From Segatella hominis (GTDB lineage Bacteria; Bacteroidota; Bacteroidia; Bacteroidales; Bacteroidaceae), in the NCBI RefSeq assembly GCF_019249725.2, contig NZ_CP137559.1:663501-727500 (forward strand): a stretch of 64,000 bases of DNA, read 5' to 3'. The translations under genes and the position numbers were made by a program. The notes under the pieces were generated by a model that had not been told where the DNA came from, made no database searches, and was given only the letters and a program-made list of their open reading frames with translations. This document shows positions 23,687 to 33,812 of the stretch, piece by piece. Each line of letters begins with the position of its first letter. Position 1 is the first letter of the stretch.

Positions 23687-25642
23687 ATGAATTACAGTTA
23701 TGCATTTTTGATACTTCTTCTCCCATTCCTGAGCTTCCTGGTTCTGGGACTTGCGGGTATGAAGATGAAAAAGCAGGTAGCAGCCATCATCGGTACCATC
23801 CTGATGGGTTGTGTATTCGGTCTGTCTATTTATACAGCATACGAATATTTCTTTGCTATCGGCCGTGATGCTTCAACAGGTTTGTATCCAACTGTTGACT
23901 CATTCAATTTTACTTGGTTGAAGTTTACTGAGTTGCTGACTTTCAACATTGGTTTCCGTCTGACACCAATCTCTGTATTGATGCTCATCGTGATTACCAC
24001 CGTCAGCTTCATGGTTCACATCTACAGTTTCGGTTATATGGCTGAGCGTGATGAGAATTACAAGGTTGAGGGTTATGAAAAGGGTATGCAGCGTTTCTAC
24101 GCTTACCTCAGCCTCTTCACCATGTCTATGTTGGGTCTGGTAGTAGCTACCAATATTTTCCAGATGTATCTTTTCTGGGAGTTGGTGGGTGTCTGCTCAT
24201 ACTTGCTTATTGGTTTCTATTATCCAAAGCATGCAGCAGTACATGCCAGCAAGAAGGCGTTCATCGTAACTCGTTTCGCTGACCTCTTCTTCCTCATTGG
24301 TATCTTGTTCTACAGCTTCTATGTAGGTACATTCAACTATGACTTGAATGCTCAGCCTGAACTTCAGAGTTCTTTGGCTGGTGCGGCATGGGTAATGCCA
24401 GCAGCATTGTTCCTTATGTTCATCGGTGGTGCAGGTAAGAGTGCGATGTTCCCATTGCACATCTGGTTGCCAGATGCAATGGAGGGTCCAACTCCTGTTT
24501 CTGCGTTGATTCACGCTGCTACCATGGTTGTAGCTGGTGTTTATCAGGTAGCCAGCCTCTTCCCAATCTGGGTAGAGTATGCTCCTAACACACTTCACTA
24601 TGTAGCTTATATTGCAGCTTTCACAGCATTCTATGCAGCAGCAGTAGCTTGCTGCCAGCGCGATATCAAGCGTGGTTTGGCTTTCTCTACTATTTCTCAG
24701 ATTGCTTACATGCTCGTTGCACTGGGTGTTTGCTTTGCTGTAGATAACCATCATGGTGGTTTGGGTTACATGGCTGGTATCTTCCACTTGTTTACTCATG
24801 CTATGTTCAAGGCCTTGTTGTTCCTCTGCTCTGGTGCTATCATCGTCATCATCGGCAGCAACTTCAAGGAGTACATGGGCGGTTTGCACAAGTACATGCC
24901 TATTACCAACATCTGCTTCCTCATCGGTTGCTTGGCGATTGCAGGTATTCCTCCATTCGCAGGTTTCTTCTCTAAGGATGAGATCATTACTGCTTGCTTC
25001 CAGTTCTCTCCATTCATGGGCTGGTTTATGACAGTGGTAGCTGGTATGACAGCATTCTATATGTTCCGTCTTTACTATGTTATCTTCTGGGGTCAGAGCT
25101 ATTATGAGTTGGACCCAGAGAACCGTCGTAAACCTCAGGAAGTTCCTTTTGTAATGTGGGGTCCATTGGTATTCCTCGCAGCAATCTCTTGTGTTTGCGG
25201 TATGATTCCTTTCGGTCACTTCGTTTCTGCTACAGGTCAGAGCTATGATATTCACATCGATACTCAGGTAGCTTGCACCTCTATCGTTGTTGCTATTATC
25301 GGTATTGCTCTTGCTACTTATATGTATGCACCAAAGAAGACTCCATTAGCAGACGGTTTGGCTAAGAAGATGCCTAAGTTGCACAAGGCAGCCTTGAATC
25401 GTTTCTATATTGATGATGCTTGGCAGTTCTTTACACATAAGATTGTCTTTGGTTTGTTCTCAAAGCCTATTGCATGGTTCGACCGTCGTGTCATCGATGG
25501 TACCTTCAATTTCATGGCTTGGGGTGCACAGGAGGCAGGCGAGACTATCCGTCCATGGCAGAGTGGCGATGTACGCAGCTATGCTATCTGGTTCCTTACT
25601 GGTACAGTAGCGTTGACTTTGTGTCTGCTCGCTCTTCTTTAA
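23687..25642 (+). CDS. nuoL: NADH-quinone oxidoreductase subunit L
   Basis: A 651-residue antiporter-like proton-pumping subunit with about 16 helices including the long lateral C-terminal helix. FLMFIGGAGKSAMFPLHIWLPDAMEGPTPVSALIHAATMV is the conserved TM7-8 region with the pump lysine, and GIPPFAGFFSKDEII marks helix 12. Length is normal. Confidence 0.95.
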   Translation: MNYSYAFLILLLPFLSFLVLGLAGMKMKKQVAAIIGTILMGCVFGLSIYTAYEYFFAIGRDASTGLYPTVDSFNFTWLKFTELLTFNIGFRLTPISVLMLIVITTVSFMVHIYSFGYMAERDENYKVEGYEKGMQRFYAYLSLFTMSMLGLVVATNIFQMYLFWELVGVCSYLLIGFYYPKHAAVHASKKAFIVTRFADLFFLIGILFYSFYVGTFNYDLNAQPELQSSLAGAAWVMPAALFLMFIGGAGKSAMFPLHIWLPDAMEGPTPVSALIHAATMVVAGVYQVASLFPIWVEYAPNTLHYVAYIAAFTAFYAAAVACCQRDIKRGLAFSTISQIAYMLVALGVCFAVDNHHGGLGYMAGIFHLFTHAMFKALLFLCSGAIIVIIGSNFKEYMGGLHKYMPITNICFLIGCLAIAGIPPFAGFFSKDEIITACFQFSPFMGWFMTVVAGMTAFYMFRLYYVIFWGQSYYELDPENRRKPQEVPFVMWGPLVFLAAISCVCGMIPFGHFVSATGQSYDIHIDTQVACTSIVVAIIGIALATYMYAPKKTPLADGLAKKMPKLHKAALNRFYIDDAWQFFTHKIVFGLFSKPIAWFDRRVIDGTFNFMAWGAQEAGETIRPWQSGDVRSYAIWFLTGTVALTLCLLALL

Positions 25643-25675
25643 TTAAAGTCTCACAATTAAGTAAATAGAAAAGAA

Positions 25676-27175
25676 ATGAATTTAAGTATATTCGTCATAG
25701 TACCACTCCTGATGTTGCTCGGCCTTTGGTTGGCTCGCAACGACAAGCAGGTTCGTGGTGTGATGGTAGCAGGTGCCAGCGTGTTGCTTGGCCTCTCCAT
25801 CTATTTGGTGTTTGCATTTCTCGAGGCTCGTGAGACAATGCCAGCAGACCAGGTTCCTATGCTCTTCACTTACAGTGTGCCTTGGTTTGAACCATTGCAC
25901 ATCAACTATTCACTCGGTGTGGATGGTATTTCTGTAGTGATGCTTCTCTTGACTTCCATCATTGTGTTCACCGGTACATTTGCTTCTTGGCAGATGGAGC
26001 CAATGAAGAAGGAATACTTCCTCTGGTTCACTCTCTTGAGCATCGGTGTATATGGTTTCTTCATCTCTGTCGACATGTTCACCATGTTCATGTTCTATGA
26101 GGTTGCGCTGATTCCTATGTATCTCCTCATCGGTGTATGGGGTAGTGGTGCAAAGGAGTATTCTGCTATGAAGTTGACTTTGATGTTGATGGGTGGTTCT
26201 GCTCTTTTGATTATCGGTATCTTGGGTATCTACTTCTACAGTGGTGCTCAGACATTCGAAATCCTGGATATCGCTCACCATACCCATGGTGCTCACGCTA
26301 TTCCTGAGAGCGTTCAGAATGTATTCTTCCCATTGCTCTTCATCGGTTTCGGTATTCTTGGAGCTTTGTTCCCATTCCATACATGGTCTCCTGATGGTCA
26401 CGCAAGTGCGCCAACAGCCGTATCTATGTTGCATGCCGGTGTATTGATGAAGTTGGGTGGTTATGGTTGCTTCCGTATCGCTATGTTCCTTTTGCCAGCA
26501 GCTACTCATGGTTTCTGGATTAAGGTATTCTTGGTATTGACAACCATCTCAATCGTTTATGGTGCTTTGTCAGCTTGTGTACAGACTGACTTGAAGTACA
26601 TCAACGCTTACTCTTCTGTATCTCACTGTGGTATGGTGCTCTTCGCACTCTGTATGATGACCCAGACAGCTGCAACTGGTGCTATTCTCCAGATGTTGTC
26701 TCATGGTTTGATGACAGCCCTCTTCTTCGCCGTTATCGGTATGATTTATCATCAGGCTGGTACACGTGACGTTCGTTACTTGGGTGGTTTGATGAAGATT
26801 ATCCCATTCCTCTCAGTAGGTTATGCTGTAGCAGGTTTGGCTAACCTCGGTTTGCCAGGTTTCTCTGGTTTCGTAGCTGAGATGACCATCTTCGTAGGTT
26901 CATTCCAGAATGCAGATATGTTCCACCGTGTATGTACCATCATCGCATGTACTTCTATCGTAGTAACAGCGGTTTACATCTTGCGTTGTGTAGGTAAGAT
27001 CCTTTATCAGAAGGTTCCTAATCCAAAGTTGGAGAAACTCCACGATGCAACATGGGATGAGCGTATTGCAGTAGCAGGTCTGATTGCCTGTGTAGCAGGT
27101 CTCGGTATGTTCCCACTCTGGGCAGAGGAGATTATCATGGACGCAGTAGGTCCTATCTTTAGTGTAATCATGTAA
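25676..27175 (+). CDS. nuoM: NADH-quinone oxidoreductase subunit M
   Basis: A 499-residue antiporter-like subunit of 14 helices. FGILGALFPFHTWSPDGHASAPTAVSMLHAGVLMKLGGYG is the pump region and ANLGLPGFSGFVAEM the broken helix 12. The conserved glutamate of helix 5 lies in FYEVALIPMYLLIG. It lies 33 bp after nuoL. Confidence 0.95.
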   Translation: MNLSIFVIVPLLMLLGLWLARNDKQVRGVMVAGASVLLGLSIYLVFAFLEARETMPADQVPMLFTYSVPWFEPLHINYSLGVDGISVVMLLLTSIIVFTGTFASWQMEPMKKEYFLWFTLLSIGVYGFFISVDMFTMFMFYEVALIPMYLLIGVWGSGAKEYSAMKLTLMLMGGSALLIIGILGIYFYSGAQTFEILDIAHHTHGAHAIPESVQNVFFPLLFIGFGILGALFPFHTWSPDGHASAPTAVSMLHAGVLMKLGGYGCFRIAMFLLPAATHGFWIKVFLVLTTISIVYGALSACVQTDLKYINAYSSVSHCGMVLFALCMMTQTAATGAILQMLSHGLMTALFFAVIGMIYHQAGTRDVRYLGGLMKIIPFLSVGYAVAGLANLGLPGFSGFVAEMTIFVGSFQNADMFHRVCTIIACTSIVVTAVYILRCVGKILYQKVPNPKLEKLHDATWDERIAVAGLIACVAGLGMFPLWAEEIIMDAVGPIFSVIM

Positions 27176-27190
27176 TAAATATCAGAAGAA

Positions 27191-28642
27191 ATGAATTACA
27201 GTCAATTTTTAAATATGATTCCAGAAGCTACCCTGATGGTAGTTCTGCTGATCACTTTCTTTGCTGACTTCTGCAGTTCCAAGAGCGCAGACCGTAAGTG
27301 GTTCAATCCTCTGGTATGTCTCTTGATGGTGGCTCACATTGCCATCAATATCTTCCCTACAGAAGCTACAGAGGCATTTGGCGGCATGTACACAACAGGT
27401 CCTGCTGTCGGTGTCTTGAAGACTATCCTTGCTCTCGGTACCCTCATCGTGTTGGTACAGGCCAAGGAGTGGTTGAGCCGTAAGGACACAGCCTTCAAGG
27501 AGGGTGAGTTCTATATGTTGATTATCTCTACCTTGCTCGGTATGAATATGATGGTAAGTGCCAATCACTTCCTCCTGTTCTTCCTCGGTCTTGAGATGGC
27601 ATCTGTGCCAATGGCTTGCTTGGTAGCATTCGATAAGTATCGTCACAATTCAGCTGAAGCTGGTGCTAAGTTCATCCTTACTGCTACATTCTCAAGTGGT
27701 GTGATGATTTATGGTATCTCTTTGCTTTATGCTGCTTGTGGTACTTTGTATTTCGATGATGTTGCAAAGGTTATCTCTGCATCTCCATTGACCATTGCTG
27801 GTATGGTATTCTTCTTCAGTGGTTTGGGCTTCAAGATTTCTTTGGTTCCTTTCCACTTCTGGACAGCTGATTCATATCAGGGTGCTCCAACTACAGTTAC
27901 AGGTTATCTCTCTGTAGTTTCTAAGGGTGCTGCTGCATTTACTCTCTGTGCTATCCTCATGAAGGTATTTGCTCCAATGGTAGAGTACTGGACAGTATTG
28001 CTTTACATTGTCATTGTACTTTCTATCACTATCGCCAACCTCTTTGCTATCCGTCAGAGTGACTTGAAGCGTTTCATGGCATTCTCTTCTATTTCTCAGG
28101 CAGGTTACATCATGTTGGCTGTGGTTGGTAACTCAGCAATGAGCGTGACCGCTCTGACATACTATGTATTGATTTATGTAGTTGCCAACTTGAGCGTGTT
28201 TACCATTATCTCATCTGTTGAGGAGCACAACAATGGTACAGTTATGATGGACAGCTACAACGGTTTGTACAAGACCAATCCACGTTTGGCATTCCTGATG
28301 ACCTTGGCCTTGTTCTCATTGGGTGGTATTCCTCCATTTGCAGGTATGTTCTCAAAGTTCTTCGTGTTTATGGCAGCCGTTCAGGGTGCAGATATTCACA
28401 CCACTCTTGGAGCATGGGCTTATGGCGTAGTATTCATCGCTTTGGTTAACACCGTATTGAGCTTGTACTACTACTTGCTTATCGTGAAGGCAATGTTTAT
28501 CAAGCACAGCGATAATCCGCTGCCTACTTTCCAGAGCGCTTGCTCAACCAAGTTGGCGCTTGCTATTTGCACAGTAGGTATCGTAGCATTCGGTATCTGT
28601 TCATATGTATTCGATTGGATTTCTGTAGCAGCTAATGCATAA
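27191..28642 (+). CDS. nuoN: NADH-quinone oxidoreductase subunit N
   Basis: A 483-residue antiporter-like subunit, last gene of the operon. [35 protein letters not shown] is the pump region and [16 protein letters not shown] the broken helix. The ten-gene order A, B, CD, H, I, J, K, L, M, N has no E, F or G, giving an 11-subunit-equivalent complex without the NADH dehydrogenase module, as in other Bacteroidetes. Confidence 0.95.
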   Translation: MNYSQFLNMIPEATLMVVLLITFFADFCSSKSADRKWFNPLVCLLMVAHIAINIFPTEATEAFGGMYTTGPAVGVLKTILALGTLIVLVQAKEWLSRKDTAFKEGEFYMLIISTLLGMNMMVSANHFLLFFLGLEMASVPMACLVAFDKYRHNSAEAGAKFILTATFSSGVMIYGISLLYAACGTLYFDDVAKVISASPLTIAGMVFFFSGLGFKISLVPFHFWTADSYQGAPTTVTGYLSVVSKGAAAFTLCAILMKVFAPMVEYWTVLLYIVIVLSITIANLFAIRQSDLKRFMAFSSISQAGYIMLAVVGNSAMSVTALTYYVLIYVVANLSVFTIISSVEEHNNGTVMMDSYNGLYKTNPRLAFLMTLALFSLGGIPPFAGMFSKFFVFMAAVQGADIHTTLGAWAYGVVFIALVNTVLSLYYYLLIVKAMFIKHSDNPLPTFQSACSTKLALAICTVGIVAFGICSYVFDWISVAANA

Positions 28643-28692
28643 CATCATTAAGGTATAGAATTCTTATCAAGAAGAAAATACTGATTTAATAT

Positions 28693-28734
28693 AAAAAAGG
28701 ATGGGGCTCCATGATAGAGTCTCATCCTTTTTTT
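28693..28734 (+). terminator. terminator of the nuo operon
   Basis: AAAAAAGGATG (28693-28703) and GGGCTC pair with GAGTCTCATCC and a following T run of seven (28728-28734). The next promoter begins directly after it. Confidence 0.85.
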
Positions 28735-28735
28735 G

Positions 28736-28743
28736 TATTTTTG
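28736..28743 (+). promoter_or_regulatory. -7 promoter box of the metallophosphoesterase gene
   Basis: TATTTTTG ends five bases before ATG 28748, so the predicted transcript would have almost no leader. It abuts the nuo terminator T run. Confidence 0.65.
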
Positions 28744-28747
28744 CACC

Positions 28748-29872
28748 ATGAAAAAGATTTTTAGATCATTACTATATATTATCATGATGCTGGGGTTGGC
28801 ATTACTTCCCGACCTCTGGCTGTGGTTTGATGCTGTTTCTACTTGGCCTTTAGCTTTGGTAATAGCATGGTGGATACCATCAGCTTTGCTTCTTCTGGCA
28901 GAAACAGGACTGCAATTTGGCGTATATCATAGACTTTCAGTAAGGGTCCTTTTTACGATGATTCTTTTTTCTGTGATGCCAAAGATTGTTTATATCCTTT
29001 TGTCTCTATTTTTGCCTTGGTGGGTAGCCATTCTTCCTGCCTTGTTTATGATAGGGGGATTCATATTTGGTTTCACGAAGGGATGGAGAAAGTTGGAAGT
29101 GAAACAGATAACCTATTCGTCACCGGATTTACCTCCCTATTTTGATGGTTATAAGATACTGCATTTCACGGATTTTCATTTGGGTACTTTTCCCAAAGAT
29201 ACGGATTTCGTAGAAAAAGTGGTGGAATGTGCCAATAATGAAGATGTAGAACTGATGGTTTTTACAGGAGATTTAGTCAATAACTCTGCTACAGAAGTCG
29301 CTCCATATCTGGAAACATTAAAACAACTTCATGCTCCCGATGGAATCTATTCTGTATGGGGAAATCATGATTATTGTGAGTATGATAACAATCATACCAT
29401 TGGAGCTTTGAAGCGAAACCGCAAAATGCTTTTCGGATTTCAGAAGGAGTTGGGCTGGACTCAGTTGATGAATGAGCATGTTACCTTATCGCATGGACTG
29501 GCAAGTATTGAGATAATAGGTGTAGAGAATGCAGGAAATCCACCTTTCTCTAATCGTGCCAACTTGAAAAAGGCAATGAAAGGAATCGTAGATAAGAAAG
29601 CTTTCAAAATACTGTTGACCCACGACCCACATCATTGGCGCAAGGAGGCTCTGAAGGCTGGCATACATCTTACCCTTTCCGGTCATACTCATGCTGGACA
29701 GATTCTCATAGGTAAATTGACACCAGCCCGTCTGGCTTTCAAGGAGTGGGGAGGTATTTATAGGCGGGGTGCCCAGATGCTCTATGTATCCGCAGGTATC
29801 GGTGGCTCTTTCCCTTTCCGTTTGGGAGCATGGCCTGAAATGACCGTCATCACATTGAAAAGAAAGTTATAA
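28748..29872 (+). CDS. membrane-anchored metallophosphoesterase (YaeI-like)
   Basis: A 374-residue protein. The first 110 residues form three or four membrane helices; the rest is a calcineurin-like phosphoesterase with all metal motifs: FTDFHLG, GDLVNN, GNHDY, LLTHDPHHW and LSGHTHAGQ. Homologues act on lipid-linked or UDP-sugar pyrophosphates at the membrane (YaeI/UDP-2,3-diacylglucosamine type), but the substrate is unproven. ATG 28748 is chosen over the upstream TTG at 28733, which lies in the promoter. Confidence 0.85.
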   Translation: MKKIFRSLLYIIMMLGLALLPDLWLWFDAVSTWPLALVIAWWIPSALLLLAETGLQFGVYHRLSVRVLFTMILFSVMPKIVYILLSLFLPWWVAILPALFMIGGFIFGFTKGWRKLEVKQITYSSPDLPPYFDGYKILHFTDFHLGTFPKDTDFVEKVVECANNEDVELMVFTGDLVNNSATEVAPYLETLKQLHAPDGIYSVWGNHDYCEYDNNHTIGALKRNRKMLFGFQKELGWTQLMNEHVTLSHGLASIEIIGVENAGNPPFSNRANLKKAMKGIVDKKAFKILLTHDPHHWRKEALKAGIHLTLSGHTHAGQILIGKLTPARLAFKEWGGIYRRGAQMLYVSAGIGGSFPFRLGAWPEMTVITLKRKL

Positions 29873-29930
29873 AATAGCGATTTCCTTTCAAAAAGTTTAT
29901 CAATTGTTTGGAAGTTATTTAGAAAAACAT

Positions 29931-29938
29931 TATTTTTG
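29931..29938 (+). promoter_or_regulatory. -7 promoter box of the M48 protease operon
   Basis: TATTTTTG with TTTG at 29907-29910 as a -33 element, 20 bp away, close to the consensus spacing. Confidence 0.7.
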
Positions 29939-30001
29939 CATAAGAGTAGAGTTATATCATATAATTCAGTCAATTTAGGAGTTTTTAAAATCAAAGAGAA
30001 G

Positions 30002-30907
30002 ATGAAAAGTTTAAAGAATCTTGCCCTTGTGGCAATGACATCATTGGTGTTGGCTTCCTGTGGAACCACCCAGCAAGTACCACTGACAGGTCGTACTCAT
30101 CGTATTTCAGTTTCTGATGAGCAGGTGTTGAGCCTCTCTAATCAGGAATATACAAAGTATATGGCTTCGGCTAAAAAATCCACGAATGCTACTCAGACAG
30201 CTATGGTCAGAAGAGTAGGTCAGAGATTGGCAACTGCCGTAGAAACATATTTGAAGCAGAATGGTTTTGCTAATGACTTGAAGAATTATTCCTGGGAATT
30301 TAATCTGGTGAAAGATAATAGTGCCAATGCTTTCTGTATGCCTGGCGGTAAAATCGTAGTTTATGAAGGATTGCTCCCTTATACCCAGAACGAGACCTGT
30401 CTTGCCATTGTTCTTGGTCATGAAATTGCACATGCTGTGGCTAAACATAGTGCTGAGCAGTTGAGCAAGCAGCAGAATCAGCAGATTGGTACTAATATTT
30501 TAGGCAGTGTTCTGAATCAGGCTGTAGGAAGCGGTGTAGGTGATGTGGCCAGTGCTGTTGCCGGTCAGTATTTCTCATTCCGTAACTTAAAGTATTCCCG
30601 TGACAATGAGACTGAGGCTGATTATATGGGTCTGATTTTTGCAGCGATGGCTGGTTATGATCCTCAGCAGGCAATTCCTTTCTGGAAGCGCATGTCCAGC
30701 GGTTCAAGTTCAAACAAGAGTGATATCTTCAGTGATCACCCTTCTGATGCTAAGCGTATTGCTGCTTTGCAAAAAGAAATGCCTACAGCTTTGCAATATT
30801 ATAAGGCCGCAACTCCTGCCGTTACTTCTGTTAAGACAGTCAGAGCTTCGCAATTGACAAAAAATAGAAAGACTGCAGCGAAGAAGACTACAACAAGAAG
30901 ACGTTAG
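30002..30907 (+). CDS. M48-family metalloprotease lipoprotein
   Basis: A 301-residue lipoprotein beginning MKSLKNLALVAMTSLVLASCG, a lipobox with C20 as the lipidated residue. The zinc motif HEIAH is at H140-H144, followed by the distal Glu in DNETEADYMGLIFAAMAGYDP. Relatives are periplasmic quality-control proteases (LoiP, YggG, BepA type) that cut misfolded outer-membrane proteins. The C-terminus is lysine-rich. It is followed after 38 bp by the NfeD gene, perhaps as one transcript. Confidence 0.88.
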   Translation: MKSLKNLALVAMTSLVLASCGTTQQVPLTGRTHRISVSDEQVLSLSNQEYTKYMASAKKSTNATQTAMVRRVGQRLATAVETYLKQNGFANDLKNYSWEFNLVKDNSANAFCMPGGKIVVYEGLLPYTQNETCLAIVLGHEIAHAVAKHSAEQLSKQQNQQIGTNILGSVLNQAVGSGVGDVASAVAGQYFSFRNLKYSRDNETEADYMGLIFAAMAGYDPQQAIPFWKRMSSGSSSNKSDIFSDHPSDAKRIAALQKEMPTALQYYKAATPAVTSVKTVRASQLTKNRKTAAKKTTTRRR

Positions 30908-30945
30908 ACAATATAAAAATACTAACCATTCAAAATCATTGAATC

Positions 30946-31398
30946 ATGATAGACTATATTTCTCAAAATCTTTGGCTTTTCTGGACCATTATTACAGTAG
31001 TGTGTCTCATCATGGAACTCTCATCTGGTGATTTCTATGTTACTTGTTTCGCCCTTGGTGCTCTGGTAAGTATCTGCCTGGCAGTGGCAGGTTTGCCTTT
31101 CTGGGTGCAGGTTATTGCCTGGGCAGTCTGTTCGGTATTGAGTATTTGGCTCATACGCCCTCATCTGGTTCATGCCATCCATCAAGGAGCTGATGACAGG
31201 AAAAGCAATGCTGATGCCCTCTTGGGACAGGTGGGTGAAGTGACGCAAACCATTGTTGCCGGTGATTACGGAAGAGTGAAATTGGATGGTGACGACTGGA
31301 AAGCAGAGGCGCCATCTTCATCTGTGAACATCGAAGTGGGAACAAAGGTAAAGATAGTCGGAAGAGAGTCTATTATTCTGGAAGTTGAAAAGCTGTAA
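30946..31398 (+). CDS. NfeD-family membrane protein
   Basis: A 150-residue NfeD1b-type protein: three hydrophobic segments in the first 75 residues and a C-terminal OB-fold (about 88-150, LLGQVGEVTQTIVAGDYGRVKLDGDDWKAE). NfeD proteins are encoded beside SPFH proteins and act together in membrane microdomains. The SPFH gene follows 53 bp downstream, as expected. Confidence 0.88.
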   Translation: MIDYISQNLWLFWTIITVVCLIMELSSGDFYVTCFALGALVSICLAVAGLPFWVQVIAWAVCSVLSIWLIRPHLVHAIHQGADDRKSNADALLGQVGEVTQTIVAGDYGRVKLDGDDWKAEAPSSSVNIEVGTKVKIVGRESIILEVEKL

Positions 31399-31451
31399 AA
31401 AGCAATTTTAGTCAATTTTCATTTATTATTAACTAATCAAAACATACAATT

Positions 31452-32402
31452 ATGAGCATCGGTATCTACGTGTTAATTGTTATTGTGGTTCTTGCACTTA
31501 TCATCGTCAAGAAGACCATTGTCATCATTCCTCAGAGTGAGACCAAGATTATAGAGCGTCTCGGTCGTTATTATGCGACTTTGAAACCAGGTATCAATAT
31601 CATCATACCTTTTATCGATCATGCCAAGGATATCGTTTCCCAGCGCAACGGACGTTATACCTATAGTAATAGCATCGATTTGCGTGAGCAGGTTTATGAT
31701 TTCGCCCGTCAGAATGTAATCACGAAGGATAATATTCAGATGCAGATTAATGCCCTCCTGTATTTCCAGATCGTAGATCCATTCAAGAGTGTGTATGAAA
31801 TCAATAATTTGCCAAATGCTATCGAGAAGTTGACACAGACTACACTCCGTAATATTATAGGTGAGATGGAACTTGACCAGACTTTGACATCCCGAGATAC
31901 CATCAATACCAAATTACGTTCTGTATTGGATGATGCTACCAATAAGTGGGGTATCAAGGTAAACCGTGTTGAGTTGCAGGATATTACTCCTCCAGAGAGT
32001 GTGCTCGTTGCCATGGAAAAGCAGATGCAGGCAGAACGAAACAAGCGTGCTACTATTCTGACTTCTGAAGGTGAAAAGGAAAAACAGCGTTTGCTTTCTG
32101 AAGGTGAGAAGGCAGCTATTGTCAACAAGGCTGAAGCTGCAAAACAGCAGGCTATCCTGAATGCCGAAGGTGAAGCTACTGCACGTATTCGCAAGGCAGA
32201 AGCCGAGGCGATTGCTATCCAGAAAATAACAGAGGCAGTAGGGCAGTGTACCAATCCAGCCAACTATCTCTTGGCACAGAAATATATTCAGATGATGCAG
32301 GAGGTTGCTGAAGGTAAGAACAATAAGGTGGTTTATTTGCCATACGAGGCCACAAACCTGTTGGGTTCAATTGGTGGAATCAAAGACCTCTTTAAGGGAT
32401 AA
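31452..32402 (+). CDS. SPFH/band 7 (stomatin-like, QmcA) protein
   Basis: A 316-residue protein with one N-terminal membrane helix (residues 5-25), an SPFH domain (IPQSETKIIERLGRYYATLKPGINIIIPF to about 200) and a coiled-coil Ala/Glu-rich region (SEGEKEKQRLLSEGEKAAIV to about 265). Members oligomerise in the membrane and regulate proteases or organise lipid domains. It forms the conserved pair with the upstream NfeD gene. Confidence 0.92.
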   Translation: MSIGIYVLIVIVVLALIIVKKTIVIIPQSETKIIERLGRYYATLKPGINIIIPFIDHAKDIVSQRNGRYTYSNSIDLREQVYDFARQNVITKDNIQMQINALLYFQIVDPFKSVYEINNLPNAIEKLTQTTLRNIIGEMELDQTLTSRDTINTKLRSVLDDATNKWGIKVNRVELQDITPPESVLVAMEKQMQAERNKRATILTSEGEKEKQRLLSEGEKAAIVNKAEAAKQQAILNAEGEATARIRKAEAEAIAIQKITEAVGQCTNPANYLLAQKYIQMMQEVAEGKNNKVVYLPYEATNLLGSIGGIKDLFKG

Positions 32403-32555
32403 AGCCCCTTTCCTCAGATAACTTATAATTTTATACTTTATATCAAGCAATACTGCGTTAAATTAATATTTAATCGTCTGTAAATCAATAACTTATATTA
32501 AGAAATGCTTATGAATACTTAGCTATAAAAAGTTGGTCAAGTCGCTGATTTTCAG

Positions 32556-32563
32556 TAACTTTG
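32556..32563 (+). promoter_or_regulatory. -7 promoter box of the IS4 transposase
   Basis: TAACTTTG with TTG at 32533-32535 twenty bases upstream as a -33 element. Confidence 0.6.
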
Positions 32564-32588
32564 TAGATCACGACAAATACAATATTAC

Positions 32589-33812
32589 ATGAATACAGGA
32601 CTTGACCTATATATGGATATCTTTAAAGATGCAGTTGAAGATTCGGCTGCAAAGTTAACAAAAAGTTTCGAGAAAATACTCATCGAGGTGATAATTTTGT
32701 TCATGGTAATACCAAGAAAGATAAATTTCACCCAAATGGGTAGGTATGGCTCGCATGTTGAGCAAACCTATCGCAACGCATTCGGCTTGAAAAAGTCGAA
32801 GTGCATTGACTGGCTCAAACTTAATGTCTCACTTGCCAAGCGCTTCTTTGGTAAACAGGGAAGATGGGCTATTGCCATTGATCCCAGCTACATCAGCAAA
32901 GCTGGCAAGAAGACTCCACATATCGGTCGTTTTTGGTCGGGATGTGCACAGTCTGTTAAACATGGTCTCGAAATCATGGGTATTGGTCTCGTTGATATCG
33001 ATGCCAAAGACTGCATGATGTTAAGAGCCCACCAGTCGCTAAGTAATAAAGAACTGAGTCTCAGAAATAAGACTATGGTAGATTTCTATATCAGCGTCAT
33101 TAAGCGTTATCGCAAGGAACTTCTTAAACTCTCAACCCTCATAGTTGCAGATGCTTACTTCTCTACAAGTACATTTGTTAATGGGATAAAGAAAGAAGGG
33201 TTCTCTTTGATAAGCCGCTTTCGTGACAATGCTTGTCTCTTTTATGTCTATGCAGGTCCACGTACAGGAAAACGTGGTCGCCCCAAGACCAAGGATGGCA
33301 AGATTGATATGAAGAATCTTGACCTCACTCGAATGGAGAAGATGGAGATGAAAGATATAGAAGGAACAGCTTATACTTTGATTGCCTATTCCAAGGCACT
33401 CAAGTGTAAAGTTAGACTTGTCATCTGGCAGATGCCGAATGGCAAGAAGAAACTATTCTTCTCTACAGACACCTCACTTTCGGGTGAAGAGGTACTTCTT
33501 TATTATAGAACTAGGTTCCAGATCGAATTTTGCTTTCGTGACGCCAAAGGCTATACTGGTCTTATGGACTGCCAAGCTCGCGATAAGTGGAAACTCGATT
33601 TTGCTTTCAATGCTTCGTTCACATCACTAAATGTTGCCAAGGTAACTATGAAGGAGATGGGAATGGAATATTCTATGTCTTCATTTAAGTCACTGATGAC
33701 CAACATTTATCTAGTGAAACGAATTTTTAAAGCAAGTGGGTACACCCCGAACCGAACTTTAATTAGTAAGATTTTCAAAGATCTCTCGTGCTTACAGCGT
33801 ATAGCTGCTTAG
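32589..33812 (+). CDS. IS4-family transposase
   Basis: A 407-residue DDE transposase. The signature YREK motif Y-x2-R-x3-E-x6-K is exact (YRTRFQIEFCFRDAK, around residues 305-320), and the other acidic residues lie in AIDPSYI and IVADAYFS. It cuts and pastes the element that carries it. The gene is intact, with its own promoter, and lies between two unrelated genes without breaking either. The foreign character shows in a lower similarity to its neighbours in codon use, judged by eye only. Confidence 0.92.
   Translation: MNTGLDLYMDIFKDAVEDSAAKLTKSFEKILIEVIILFMVIPRKINFTQMGRYGSHVEQTYRNAFGLKKSKCIDWLKLNVSLAKRFFGKQGRWAIAIDPSYISKAGKKTPHIGRFWSGCAQSVKHGLEIMGIGLVDIDAKDCMMLRAHQSLSNKELSLRNKTMVDFYISVIKRYRKELLKLSTLIVADAYFSTSTFVNGIKKEGFSLISRFRDNACLFYVYAGPRTGKRGRPKTKDGKIDMKNLDLTRMEKMEMKDIEGTAYTLIAYSKALKCKVRLVIWQMPNGKKKLFFSTDTSLSGEEVLLYYRTRFQIEFCFRDAKGYTGLMDCQARDKWKLDFAFNASFTSLNVAKVTMKEMGMEYSMSSFKSLMTNIYLVKRIFKASGYTPNRTLISKIFKDLSCLQRIAA

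Noticed and set aside
32403..32588. Disruption of the SPFH gene by the IS element
   Set aside because: The SPFH frame is complete with a normal C-terminus and the element lies about 110 bp or more beyond its stop.
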